Shown in pieces: positions 8,763 through 19,800 of a DNA stretch of 41,363 bases. This DNA is from Planctomycetota bacterium. GTDB lineage: Bacteria; Planctomycetota; UBA8108; JACQVS01. Location: assembly GCA_028280485.1 (NCBI GenBank), contig JANQLS010000079.1, positions 1-41,363 on the forward strand. The letters run 5' to 3'. Position 1 is the stretch's first letter; the number at the start of each line of letters is the position of its first letter. The notes beneath the pieces were generated by a model. That model saw only the letters and a list, made by a program, of their open reading frames with translations, did not search any database and was not told the origin of the DNA. The position numbers were made by a program, and so were the translations under genes.

Positions 8763-9375
8763 TACCAGGTAATATTCCCCCTCCTCTACCTGGTAGCCGA
8801 CTCTCCCCTACCAGGTAACAATTTTTGCTCTCAAAAAACAGCTTTCACCAAGAAAAAGTAAACCTCACTTTCAACCCATTCAAAACCGAACACCTCTTCA
8901 TTCAGTCAAATACGAGCCCCTCTCATTAATTAAGTTTTAGCTCACCCCACCCCATTCGACAGCTCCTCATCCCCTTACCTGGTAAGGAGTACCTCCACCC
9001 CCAAACCCTTACCTAGTACTGGAATCACCGCTACCTGGTAAGGGGAATGCGTCCATTTTCGATCCTCCAACGTAAAAGAACGCTTCAATCGTCAAGCGTG
9101 AAGAAAGACAACTTTACAACTGTCTCAACTTCATCCCCCATTCCGCTACCTGGTAAGGGAATGAGGCGCGCTTTCCGTTACCTGGTAGCGGGAGTTTGGT
9201 GAAAATGGGCTACCTGGTTAGGGATGCGGGGTAGACCGAATTCGTTACATAATTGAATCTTGCTTGAGAGATGTGAGATGATGATGGGATTCTCACGTTT
9301 ACCAGGTAGCGGGATGGGTTGCTGCTGTCGGCTTACCCGGTAAGGGTGGGAGTTGGAAATATTGGTTACCTGGTA
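8763..9375. repeat. Array of 12 short palindromes, TACC-N-GGTA, in four groups of three
   Basis: This non-coding stretch (8725-9489) contains ten exact TACCNGGTA sites and two with one mismatch. They start at 8763, 8787, 8809; 8976, 9010 (TACCTAGTA), 9032; 9147, 9179, 9211 (TACCTGGTT); 9300, 9334, 9367. Centre-to-centre spacing inside groups is 22-34 bases, and 89-167 between groups. The central base is T in most sites, A at 8763, 8809 and 9300, and C at 9334. Flanks are often CCCT or CCGC on the left and AGGG or GCGGG on the right, which lengthens many dyads (the site at 8976 is part of CCTTACCTGGTAAGG). The left half is C-rich on this strand and the right half G-rich. Groups 1 and 2 read on the reverse strand resemble groups 3 and 4, so the block appears built from four units, two in each orientation. 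I did not find the exact motif elsewhere in the window. The function is unknown. Confidence 0.9.
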
Positions 9376-9489
9376 GCGGGGAGGGGCGGGAAAGTTTCTT
9401 AGATGTAAACGTGTCTTTGCAGCTTTCAAAAATGGACACTTCTTCTTTTCTCAGCTTCAACGGCTTCAACCTCATTATTTTATTAAAAT

Positions 9490-11172
9490 ATGAAAATTAA
9501 TAAGTTCTGTGCTTTAGCTTCTATTCTCTGTATTTGTTTTTCCTCTTTCGGCAGTGAATCAACGTCAAAACATCCCTTTGAAAGTGAACAAGATCGTGCA
9601 CTCTTGAATTACCTTAACTCCAATTACGCGAGTCAAATCACCTCCATCGAACTCAATAAGGACTCCATCATTATCGAAGGAAGCACCCCAAGCTCCCCTA
9701 CCGGTTGTTACCTCGTAGAATTCACCCCGTACGAAACCGTACTCAAGGGAGAACACTCCCAAGAGTTTCTAATTAAAAATAATAATAGTAATTCATTCTC
9801 GATCACCATCCCCAGGTCCAAAGGCAATTACGATCGAGCCTACTCCCGTTGGGCCATCGCACAAAAAATTAATAATCATTGGAAGTTAATCTCACCGGCC
9901 ACCTACCCCAAAAAAATCGAAACTCTCTCAAAGTGGCCCCAACTGAAACCCAAAATTCCAACTTCAAAAAAAGGGATGGGTGGAATCGCCAATGATCTCA
10001 ATCTCTTACCGGATTTGGTCCAACTAGGTGTCAAAAACATCACCCTGAACATACCCTTGACCCAAATCATGCGCCTAAAAAAAGGTAATACGATGACTCA
10101 CCACCATCGAGGTCAAGATTTCTACTTCGATCGCCATCAAATCGCCGCATTCGATCGCACTCTAAAGTTTTGCAAAGAAAATGAGATCGTCGTCTCCGCC
10201 ATCATTCTGATTCCCCGATTTAAATCTAAAAATGAGATGTCGAAGATTTTCAATCATCCCAAGGCCCTCGCCGGGCACTACACGATGCCCAACTTAACAA
10301 GCCCAGAAGGCTTCTCCCACTACGCCGCAGCGATGCGATTTTTAGCCGAACGTTACGGCCCACCCCAAGCACCTCACGGAACGATCACTCACTGGATCAT
10401 TCACAATGAAGTCGATGCCGGATGGGTCTGGACCAATATGGGGGAAGTCGCTCCCCCCACCTACATGGAAGCATACGTAAAATCTTTACGAATCGCCTAC
10501 ACCTCAACTCGGCTTTACAATCCCCATGCAAAGGTATTTATCACTTTAACCCATCACTGGAATGAATCTCACATCCCAAGCAATCCAAGATATTACAAAA
10601 GCCTCGAACTTCTAAACTTGTTAAAAAAGTTTTGCCAAGTCGAGGGAGATTTCGAATGGGGATTAGCCTTTCACCCTTACCCTCAAAGTTTGTTTGAATC
10701 TAAAACATGGAATGATAAAAAACCGACTTTCAGCTTTTCCACTCCCATGATCACCTTTAAGAACATCGAAGTTTTAGATCAATGGATCCAGCTCAAAGAC
10801 AATCTCTTCCGAGGAAAGCCTCGTACTATTTTGCTCTCTGAACAAGGGTTCCACTCCCGAGGCTACAGCGAAGAAGCCCAAAAAGTACAAGCTGCCGGTT
10901 TAGCCTACGCCTGGAAAAAAATTGAACACATGAAATCGATCGAAGCCTTCCACTACCATCGTTGGATCGATCATGAAAGGGAAGGCGGCTTACTACTCGG
11001 CTTATGGACTGTAAAAAAAGGATCGATCTGGAGACCGGATAAAAAGAAATTCGCGTGGGGTGTATTTAAGGCTTTAGAAACAGAGAATCAACAAGCAATT
11101 CTTCAGTTCGCGAAGAAGATCATCGGAATCGAGGACTGGAAAGAAATTCTCTACAAAAATAAAATTCGTTAA
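9490..11172 (+). CDS. DUF5722-type putative secreted glycoside hydrolase
   Basis: A 560-residue protein with a signal peptide (MKINKFCALASILCICFSSFGS, cleavage near 22). A beta-rich N-terminal part (about 45-150) is followed by a TIM-barrel-like region (about 160-540). It contains GGIANDLNLLPDLVQLGVKN, ending in the HNEVDAGWVW motif (about 305-314) and LLSEQGFHSRG (about 453-463). Asn-Glu in the first and Glu in the second are the pattern expected for the acid/base and nucleophile of clan GH-A-like retaining glycosidases. The overall match is to what I recall as DUF5722, found in polysaccharide-degrading bacteria; the substrate is unknown. It sits directly after the palindrome block, which would include its promoter region. 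There is no Shine-Dalgarno sequence before ATG 9490, where the leader is very AT-rich. Confidence 0.75.
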   Translation: MKINKFCALASILCICFSSFGSESTSKHPFESEQDRALLNYLNSNYASQITSIELNKDSIIIEGSTPSSPTGCYLVEFTPYETVLKGEHSQEFLIKNNNSNSFSITIPRSKGNYDRAYSRWAIAQKINNHWKLISPATYPKKIETLSKWPQLKPKIPTSKKGMGGIANDLNLLPDLVQLGVKNITLNIPLTQIMRLKKGNTMTHHHRGQDFYFDRHQIAAFDRTLKFCKENEIVVSAIILIPRFKSKNEMSKIFNHPKALAGHYTMPNLTSPEGFSHYAAAMRFLAERYGPPQAPHGTITHWIIHNEVDAGWVWTNMGEVAPPTYMEAYVKSLRIAYTSTRLYNPHAKVFITLTHHWNESHIPSNPRYYKSLELLNLLKKFCQVEGDFEWGLAFHPYPQSLFESKTWNDKKPTFSFSTPMITFKNIEVLDQWIQLKDNLFRGKPRTILLSEQGFHSRGYSEEAQKVQAAGLAYAWKKIEHMKSIEAFHYHRWIDHEREGGLLLGLWTVKKGSIWRPDKKKFAWGVFKALETENQQAILQFAKKIIGIEDWKEILYKNKIR

Positions 11173-11220
11173 AATTAGAGTTCTGGGTAGAACATTTACG
11201 AATCTAATCACAATTATTCC

Positions 11221-12657
11221 ATGACTATTCAAACTCAACGATCAGTATTTAATTCCAATCCAGCCATCCTAATAGGATTGTTCACTTTTTTATATTCATC
11301 CCTATTAGCCGTCGAGACTCCACGTAAAAACGAACCCAGTCCCGGGCAACTAATAATCGCAACATCAAAAATTCAAAAATTATATGAAAAAGAGTACTCC
11401 CAAAAAAAGCCTGAAAATAGAATCAAATTAGCCAACAAACTTCTTCAAGATTTAAAAACAGAAAAAGATAGCGCACTGCGTTTCTCATTAAAATCTGAAG
11501 CTGCAATCCTACTTTCACAAGTAGGACAGCCCATTCGCTCCCTCTCAATTTATAAAACTCTGGAAGATGAATTCCTCCTCGAAAATCCAACCTCCATTCA
11601 GTTAAAAATTCTGAACTCTTTACCCAAAGGAAAACTCAAAGGATTAAATGCTCTAGTCGTCAGTGAAACATGGGATTCTATCCACCTGTCATTATTAACG
11701 CAAAATCGCTTACAAGAAGCTTTAGATGCCATCATAAAAGCAAAGAACGTTTGCAGGACCATCCGGTCTAAAGCCCTTCAAAAATCACTTTTGACTAAGA
11801 TAAACAAAGTCAAAGACGCAACTACAGAATTCTCTAAGCTCGAATTCATCATCGATAAATCCCTGACAGAACTAACTGAAGAACAATGCGAAAGAATTGG
11901 AATTTATTCGTTCGCCTATAATTACAACTGGGACAAAGCCATTCCTTATTTAAAGAAGTCCAAAAATTTCAGTTCGCTCGTTAAACAAGAACAATCTCCA
12001 AATAAATCGGCAAACGATAAACTTCAACTCGCTGCTAAGTGGGTACAAGAATCCAATAAAGTAGCTAAAAAGTTAAGATATCCATTCTACCAACGCGCTA
12101 TTCACATCTACGAAACCTTGATTCCAACCATAAGTGGAATCGATTTAGAACTAGCTAAAAAAGAACTTAAAAACATCAGAGAAAAAAGCCAGCCCTTATT
12201 TAAACACCTCGAGTTGGAGGATCTCCAAGTCCAATGTTGGCTAAAGGGTAAGTGGAATTCCTACCCACGGTCAAAAATGAGTTACAGTTATAAAAATGGC
12301 TACCACATATTTCAAAACACAACCAGAATTCATAGCCATGCCGTCCTTGCCGTCAAAGAAACTCTTGAAAAGAATTTTATAGCTAAGTTCAAAATCAGAG
12401 GTGGAAGTCAAGTGGGATTGAGGTCCAATCGAGGAAAAGACCAATCCCTCAGCATCAATTGCCCCCCCAATACGGTATGGCAACAAGTGACAATCCGGAG
12501 AGTCGGAAATGAACTAGGCTTTTGGGTCGATGGCAAGTGGAAGGGCTGGAAATCTTATCATGCAAAAACAAACATGCCCTGCATTCCGATGGTTGATATT
12601 CTTTCAAATAAATATTGTGACGTTGAGTTCATCAAAATTTTAAATCTTTCTAAATGA
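11221..12657 (+). CDS. Exported protein with helical repeats and a C-terminal LamG-like domain
   Basis: A 478-residue protein with an N-terminal hydrophobic segment (about 18-35), probably a signal peptide. Residues about 40-340 are alpha-helical and Lys/Gln-rich, with a TPR-like pattern resembling a common planctomycete type (repeated sets such as KLANKLLQDLKTEKDSALRF). Residues about 350-478 look like a concanavalin/LamG or DUF1080-like beta-sandwich (FKIRGGSQVGLRSN, then WQQVTIRRVGNELGFWVDGKW). No enzymatic motif is visible, so binding of a glycan or protein is only an inference. It follows the putative glycoside hydrolase by 48 bases on the same strand and may be co-transcribed. Confidence 0.65.
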   Translation: MTIQTQRSVFNSNPAILIGLFTFLYSSLLAVETPRKNEPSPGQLIIATSKIQKLYEKEYSQKKPENRIKLANKLLQDLKTEKDSALRFSLKSEAAILLSQVGQPIRSLSIYKTLEDEFLLENPTSIQLKILNSLPKGKLKGLNALVVSETWDSIHLSLLTQNRLQEALDAIIKAKNVCRTIRSKALQKSLLTKINKVKDATTEFSKLEFIIDKSLTELTEEQCERIGIYSFAYNYNWDKAIPYLKKSKNFSSLVKQEQSPNKSANDKLQLAAKWVQESNKVAKKLRYPFYQRAIHIYETLIPTISGIDLELAKKELKNIREKSQPLFKHLELEDLQVQCWLKGKWNSYPRSKMSYSYKNGYHIFQNTTRIHSHAVLAVKETLEKNFIAKFKIRGGSQVGLRSNRGKDQSLSINCPPNTVWQQVTIRRVGNELGFWVDGKWKGWKSYHAKTNMPCIPMVDILSNKYCDVEFIKILNLSK

Positions 12658-12852
12658 AGTAGATATTTAAATTCTTTGTTAAAGATTCCTTCCACATTAG
12701 CAATTTATCTCTGCACTTAAAACGCAGATAGTACTTTTGAATTATTGGTATTACCTGCCAATGAAACTTAGCTCAGGAAAATATCGAGCTGTTTTCTATT
12801 ACTCGAATAATCCAAATTCTTATCGACTGCGAAAGGCGAAAAAAATACAATA

Positions 12853-13515
12853 CTATTCCCCCTCCCCTTCAAACGCCCTTCTATCCGGCAGCCGCAAACT
12901 CTCAGTCTCACCAAATAAATCTTTTAACTTTCTCAAGGCACGCGTTCTCAACATACACACCGCTTGAATCGACATATCCATGCGTTCGGCGACTTCTTGC
13001 GTACTGATTCTTTGAATGACGCTTAAAAGAATCACTTCTTTATGGCGATCAGAAAGAGAATCCATCGCTTGCTCTAATCGAGTGAGTCTCTCTTCTCTGC
13101 GCACGTACCCTGACGGCCTGGTTTGTGTCAAAGAAAGAAGTTCCAACAAGTTGGTTTGCCCACCATCCGATTTCGGACCCAGCCCCCCCTGCAGTTCTTT
13201 ATCGATGCTTTGCTTTTGAGAGATCACGTGCTGTCGAACAACATCCGTACAGGTTCTCTCGGCGATCTTACACAGCCAAGCCCTAAACTGAGGCTCACTC
13301 TCCCACTCAAAGTTACTGATGCCTTTAAAGGCTCTCATGTAAGTCTCTTGAACCACGTCATCGACATCAATTCTGCGTCTCAAATCTTGCCCGATCCGTA
13401 ATCTTACGATCGACTCTATCCGTGCATGAAAATGGCGAGTGATTTTATCAAAAGCTCCTCGATCTCCCTTTCGAGATAGTTGAACTAAATTTTCAAGCTG
13501 AGATTGTGTTTCCAT
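12853..13515 (-). CDS. ECF-type RNA polymerase sigma factor (Planctomycetes type)
   Basis: A 220-residue protein. Sigma region 2 lies at about 20-95, with DVDDVVQETYMRAFKGISNFEW and FRAWLCKIAERTCTDVVRQH. A linker of about 50 residues leads to sigma region 4 at about 145-200 (LSDRHKEVILLSVIQRISTQEVAERMDMSIQAVCMLRTRALRKLKD), which contains the helix-turn-helix that reads the -35 element. The length and layout match the planctomycete-specific sigma-70 subfamily. It is divergent from the giant subtilase gene at 13812, with about 296 bases between them. No anti-sigma factor is adjacent; the 3' side faces the gene ending at 12657. The start at 13515 fits the usual beginning of region 2. Confidence 0.9.
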   Translation of the reverse strand: METQSQLENLVQLSRKGDRGAFDKITRHFHARIESIVRLRIGQDLRRRIDVDDVVQETYMRAFKGISNFEWESEPQFRAWLCKIAERTCTDVVRQHVISQKQSIDKELQGGLGPKSDGGQTNLLELLSLTQTRPSGYVRREERLTRLEQAMDSLSDRHKEVILLSVIQRISTQEVAERMDMSIQAVCMLRTRALRKLKDLFGETESLRLPDRRAFEGEGE

Positions 13516-13696
13516 GAATAGACCTAACGCTAAAACTCAGTCTCATTCCTGCCATGAAGCAGAATCCAAGAAGAATGCACACGGTGCTCCCTTAGGGTTG
13601 AACGCAAGCTATCAATCCGATTAACGAACGACTTAGAAGAAATTTTAAACTGCAGAATTTGCCTAAATTTAAGATTTTTAGTGAATCCCTAAATTT

Positions 13697-13745
13697 CCCT
13701 CCGTTCCAGTAATTAGCCCTTCATCTCAATTTCTGAAACGGAGGG
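13697..13745. promoter_or_regulatory. Inverted repeat in the divergent sigma factor / subtilase promoter region
   Basis: CCCTCCGTTCC (13697-13707) and GAAACGGAGGG (13735-13745) pair at 10 of 11 positions across a 27-base spacer. The repeat lies 67 bases before the subtilase start at 13812 and about 180 bases before the sigma factor start. It could be an operator or the base of an untranslated-leader hairpin; this is inferred from position and symmetry only. Confidence 0.45.
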
Positions 13746-13811
13746 TCGAAAACCTCGCAAACCATTGAAAATAAAGTCGTTACAACTTTCTCGGTCAGAA
13801 TGGAGAATCCC

Positions 13812-16800
13812 ATGACAGCAGTACCAAATACCCCTCGAGCCCTGCTCCTTAAGAGGAAATACAGAGGGCTATCCCTCCTTTGCCTCTTAGTTTCAGTTCT
13901 CAGTATTTTGAATGGCCCTCAAGCATTAATGGCCGATCCTCCCCTTCGATCAACTGATTATAACGGCAGCTCCTACATGAGCTATGCCGATCATGATGCT
14001 TTCAAACCTTCAGACGGATTCACCATCGAAGCCTGGGTTTACCGAGAAAACAATACGCGCTGTGAAACGATCGTTTCAAAAAACTTTACCAATTCTTGGT
14101 GGCTGGGCTTCTGCAATAAGTTGCGATTCTATTCAGCTAATTTTTCTTTTGTAGACTCCACTCGCGATGTTCCATCCCAACAATGGTGCCACATCGCCGT
14201 TACTCACGATGGTAACTCGGTAGCGTTTTTCATCGATGGAGAAGAAGCGGGAGCTTTCCAAAATGTTCCTAATATCGCTAATAACACAGGCCCGATGACC
14301 ATCGGTGCCGATGTCGCAGGCGGATTTCCCCTCGAAGGAAGAATCGATGAACTTCGCATTTGGCATACCGCACGAACCAAAGAAGAAATCAACAATGATA
14401 TGTACCGCGAAGTTCGAACTGGACCTTCATTAGAAGCGGTATTCGGAGATGGTGGAAAAACAGAACTCATCCGCGGCCTCACCGGTACGGAAATTGGAAC
14501 TCTAACCTGCGATCCATTCGGCATCCTTCCGCAAAAATTAACAATTCCTTTTACAAGCTCACCTCCATCCATCGATGGAATTCTATCCAATGAAGAATAC
14601 GAAGGCGCCGAACAAGCTGTCATTCGCTACCACGATGGAACGGCTCCTCGTGATGCATTAGTCAAACTCCTACACAATGGAACCGATCTATATGTCGCAT
14701 TCGAGCATTTGCGACCTGCAGTCGATGCTAACACCAATCCCGGCATCATTATTTTCATCGACCCGGATCAAATTGTTAATGACCATCCCACATCAACCGA
14801 ACTTGCGACTTCAATGTTGCTCTCTCCTGGTGCGAAAGCCGGCCGTTACCAGGGTGATAATGAATTCGGTTTTATGGCTTGTGAAACATCTCAAGCCTGC
14901 CCTGAAGAATTTGCAGTAGATGGCTCAGCAACAATTAGCTCTTCAGAATTCAGAATCTCAACTGCCATTTTAGATGCTAATCAATCTGATTTAAGATTGG
15001 CGTTCCAACATTTCGGTTTTCAAACCGCGTTACCAAATTCAAAGATGGCTCCTGGAAACTCCACTCCCAGTAATCCAAGCTCTTGGGCACTCGCAGAACT
15101 CGAAAGCGCACCCTTGCCACCCGGAGGCGACGGAGACTGCCAAGTTCCTTTCGAGGTTCCATCGGATGGGCCATTCCCCTTTTCACGAGTGGATCCTATC
15201 GACAACTTAGGAAGCTCTATCTCTGAAGTGAGTTGCCTTCCCCTTCCCACACCAGGCCCTGAAGCTCACTACTCTTTCACTCCTGTTGAAGGTGGAACCT
15301 ATAGATTTTCGGCTTACTCTCCAGAGGGAAACAATGTTGCGATTCTCATCGGTTTAAATTGCCCAAGCGAGGAAAACACTTGCTTGAAAGGCTCTGACCA
15401 ATTTGGCGATAAAGATCCTGAAGTCTTACAAATCACTTTAGAAGCCAATACCACTTACATCGTTACCATCGACTCTTCATCCTCCTCAGAGTCAGGGAAT
15501 TTCTACTTCCAAGTCGACAAAGTTGAATTGGAATTACCTGTAGTCACACGAATTTTAGCTCCAGGTCCTAACGACTTCCCCTTCGCTCGAAACCAAATGG
15601 CGAGAATTTGGAAAGAAGATCCTCAAAGCGGAGAAATCGTGGGAGAAATCGATGAAAAGGATGCTGAAAACTTAAGCCGCAATGGAATAGGCGTCGCAAC
15701 TTATGAAACCCCCAGAGAAGTTCAACTCTACGAACCGAAGCCCTCTCTTCGTTTTAGTAAGTTTTTCCATGACATCGAAGAAAGTGATGAAGTTGAACTT
15801 CAATATTTAGACCCAAGTTCACCGGTACAAGGCCAAATTCAAGCTTTCATCGCTACAGAAAGTGGAAACGACTTTGAACAAATTGTCTTGGATCCAGACG
15901 GCGATCGTTGGTCAGCAAGAATTAAATTTTCCCTAGGACAACAGCAAGGCCAGCCATTGGATGGAGAACTCCAACTCAACATCGGAGAAGTTCTCATCGG
16001 GCTCCAAAAAGATCCCAATGCCTCAGACCCTCTGATGGCCATCAGCATGTTAAGGGGGAGAAAAACCTTCAACACGATTGCTATCGACTTTGATGAGACT
16101 CTCGATATCCCCACGACTCAAACTCCAGGGAGAGGGCAAGCTGAAGCCCCTCGTCCCGTCGGTGGCATCGCGGACGATACTGGAACGATCCTTTCCTTAG
16201 GATCCGATCAACTTGTCATCGATTCTCGTTTTGGAGATTTCGGAAATTTAGTTGAGCGATTAAACGCAACCGTCGTCGATCAAGGTAACGATGGATTAGC
16301 TCAAACAAATCCTTATAAACTCATTCGATTCGACCCGGACCAAGTGAATCTTGATGACGCGCAAGTTTTACTTGAGCTCGTTGGTGCACAGGGAACATTT
16401 AGAGTCACTAACGAAGCGACCTTAGCGATGATCGTGATTTCGATCGAAGAACGATTGCGCGGCTCCAATGTCACTCCCAACTTCTTAATTCAGCTTCACG
16501 GAAGCACCGCGCTCGGAGCGGGTGAAGACAACGTCTTTGGCTACCCCGTAGGAAACGACAGTCTTCAGGGAGCCCAACGCGCTTGGATGATGACCCAAGT
16601 CTTAGGGAACCAACACCTCAACTCAAGAAAAGTGAAAGTTGCGGTTATCGATAGTGACTTCTGTGATCGACTCCCCGAAGAAGTTTCAGTGGATGGAGGT
16701 TACAACTTCCACGCTCTCTCCACCAGCCCTTATGGAATCACTGGACCCCTTGGGGATAAACGCTATCACGGAACAAAAATGGCGACAGCATTGGGCGGTA

Positions 16801-19800
16801 TCTTTCACAATGGAGTCGGCTCTGCTGGCTCCGGTGGCCAAGTTGCTGACCTCTTGCTTTATAACGTGGGCGGGCTGACCTATTACTACGAAGCAGCCGC
16901 AGCAACCTTAGCCGCCACATCCGATGGTGCCCGAGTCATCAATATGAGTTTCGGCTTCCCTTGCAGTATTGGTGGAATCAACTTGTGTCAACTCGGTGGA
17001 GGACCCTTCCTCTGTTTGATCTTGGGCCCGATCATCGATGCGGCTTTGTTATTAGCGCAACCCTTCTTGCCCTTCCCGGTTCCTCCCTTCGGAGCTTGCT
17101 TTGTCATCGCCGGTTATCTCGAAGGGATGAATGCTGCAATTACAAGTGCCATCGGAGTCGCCCAAGCCGCCGACATCGTAGTCGTTGCTTCAGCGGGAAA
17201 TCCATTAGAAGGAATGGATCCTGCTCCCATGGAAGCTTTCCATATTATCCCAGCTGTGATCCCAGGAGTATTTTCTGTCGGGGCTACGAATTCGAGTTAT
17301 GAGAACACTATGATGTATGGCTTCTCTATCGACGCTTGGGTACTCGAAGATAATCGTTCCTGGTCACCTCCAACTGAAAATGAAAACTGTGAAGGTTTCA
17401 CAACTCAAAGCGTAGGGGGAACCAGTGCAGCTGCCGCCTACGTCAGTGGCTTGGTCGCGCAGATTCGCTCGGCCAATCCCTCTCTCTCGGCCACGTCGAT
17501 CAAATCGATCTTAAGACGTAACTTTGTTCGTTCCCCCGCTCCTGGAAATGATAGTCATGTCTTAAGGTTCTTAAGATCAGACGAAGCCTTCTTTGAGGCG
17601 GTAACGCGGCCGATCGGTCCTCACCCGGATCCTCGCCCCATCTTCCCTTCATTAGCCTTCGATGAAAATCCAAGAACCCATTGGCTTAGCTCACAGCCCT
17701 TCGGCTGGGTCACTTCAAAACCCGATTACGGTGATAGCGCGGGCAGCCCTATCCCCATCTCTTTCAGTGAAGCGGAATCCGGAAAGGTCATTGAAGATGC
17801 CGGTATACATGCCTTCACCGCCGATGGCATGAATGAAAATGACTTTTACCGAATCGCGCCGGCCCCCGATGGAACAGAATGTACTCCCTACAACATTTTA
17901 GTTTCTATCGAGTACTACGCTGCAGGGTCTCCCATGCATATAACTGCTGACGTCCCTGCACACACTGCAACTCTTAGCAACTTGGGTGATACCTTTCAGC
18001 ATCAATTTCGATTTCGAAATGTCTTCATGGATGAAGGATTTAATTTCCGAGCAGTTGGAACGAATTTCTACCGAATGGTGGTCCTAATCGATGAAGAATC
18101 GAGCATCGCCGTCGATCGATTTGAATCGAATCAAGACGCAACGGAAGCAACTCCAATTGCTGAGAGTGAATTCTCAACCTTTAATTCTGGATTTTGGTGG
18201 GAACACCGATTGTTACTTGAAGACTTAAGTTTTCACTGTGCAACGGATGTCGACACGTTTATGGTCGACTTCCCTCCATTGAATGAAGACTGTTCAGATA
18301 CATCAGCGCCCTGCGGGCAGGAATTCGCAGCCAGAAGAATGACACGCTTACGTTTTACGGGGGAAGGCTTAGGACGTATCGAAGTTTACCCCCCTTCCGA
18401 TCTCGATCCAGATCCTTCGGAGGCCATCGCAACTGGGACAGGTTCCGTTGAGATTCCCTGCCCCGCATCCGACTTAGGTTTAGGACGCGTTTTGGTCAAA
18501 CTCTACCCTCAAGAAAGTATTCGAACAACGGTGAACTATCAGTTGAGTGTGAGATACTCCGCTCCTCTGGTAGCTCCTCATTTAAACCCAAACAACTTTC
18601 TATGCTGCGAGCATCCTGCCGGTTGCGACGCACCGGGATTAGAGATCGATCCTTCTGTCTTTGACGTTGATTCTTGGAGCCCCTCTGATCCAGATCGCCA
18701 TCCCTCAGAGTACGATCTCATTTGTCCTCCCGGCGAATGTATCTTCCCTCCATCGATGTACTACCAAATCAATTGGCTCGAGCCGGAACACCTCATCGGG
18801 CTTGGGATCGATTTCAACCTACCCGTCTCTGATGCCTTCGAAGGTGTCCTCCTCAATCTCGATCATGAAGTGGTTGCTTCCTTTGAAGATGTTAATGGGA
18901 ATCGATTGAACTTTGAGCTTCAAGCTGAACCTCTACCCGAGGGTTTCTACTTCTTACGCCTACGAGGCATCGCACATCGTTCCGTTTATCGTCTTTACAA
19001 TTTAGATCCTCTTCCTATCGATATCCCTGAATCAAATTCTATCGTTCCTCAACTTCAATCCACTTCGGTCTGCGGAGATGAAGCAACTTTTAACTTCAAT
19101 CTACAATCAGATCTTCCCGTCACCGGATTTTCTTTTGGCTTGAAGTGGAATCCAGAACGGGCCCAATTCATCGATGCGGAATTAGGATCTGCGATTAATC
19201 CTAGTGATGTCCTGACTTTTATCGTTCAACGAAATCGCGAAGAATTCGGTGAAGCGGTAATCGGCGTCATCCTCAACAGTGGAACAACACTCGATGCGAC
19301 TGAAACAATAGAAGCCTGTAGGGCGACGTTTAGAACTCCCGAGGGTTCGGTAGGATCTTCAGCGGTTGAAATTTGTACCGCTACCGAGTTAGGCTCACCC
19401 CCCGTTCAAGCAGTAGTTTCAGTCCTGGATGGTGAAACGAATCGATCAACATTCCCAAGCTTAGGCTGTGCTACCGTTAATCTTCAAGCGGATGTGATCC
19501 CTCCTACTCTTCATTGCCCTGAAGACATGACCGTGAACGGTGGCCCTAATGGAATGATCGTCACTTGGGATATTGAAGCTGTGGATACCTGCAGCGATGT
19601 GACTGTGACTTGCACTCCCGAATCGGGTTCCTTCTTCCCCATCGGTACCACTCAAGTCATTTGCGAAGCTGAAGATGCTTCAGGAAACATCACTGAGTGC
19701 TCCTTTGAAGTCACCGTGACGGAATCAGGAGGCTTCCGAAGAAGTGATGCTAATTCGGACCAAGTCGTCGATATCACCGACCCCATCACCATGCTGAGTT

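Noticed and set aside
8763..9375. CRISPR array
   Set aside because: The repeats are only 9-17 bases, spacing is irregular and grouped, copies differ in orientation, and no cas gene is present.
9178..9429. Minus-strand open frame of 83 codons in the palindrome block
   Set aside because: It reads through several palindrome copies, has no recognisable domain and no ribosome binding site.
12737..12967. Plus-strand open frame of 76 codons
   Set aside because: Its second half is antisense to the end of the sigma factor gene and its sequence looks like non-coding translation.
14204..14623. Minus-strand open frame of 139 codons
   Set aside because: It is antisense to the LamG part of the giant subtilase, which has clear domain evidence on the plus strand.
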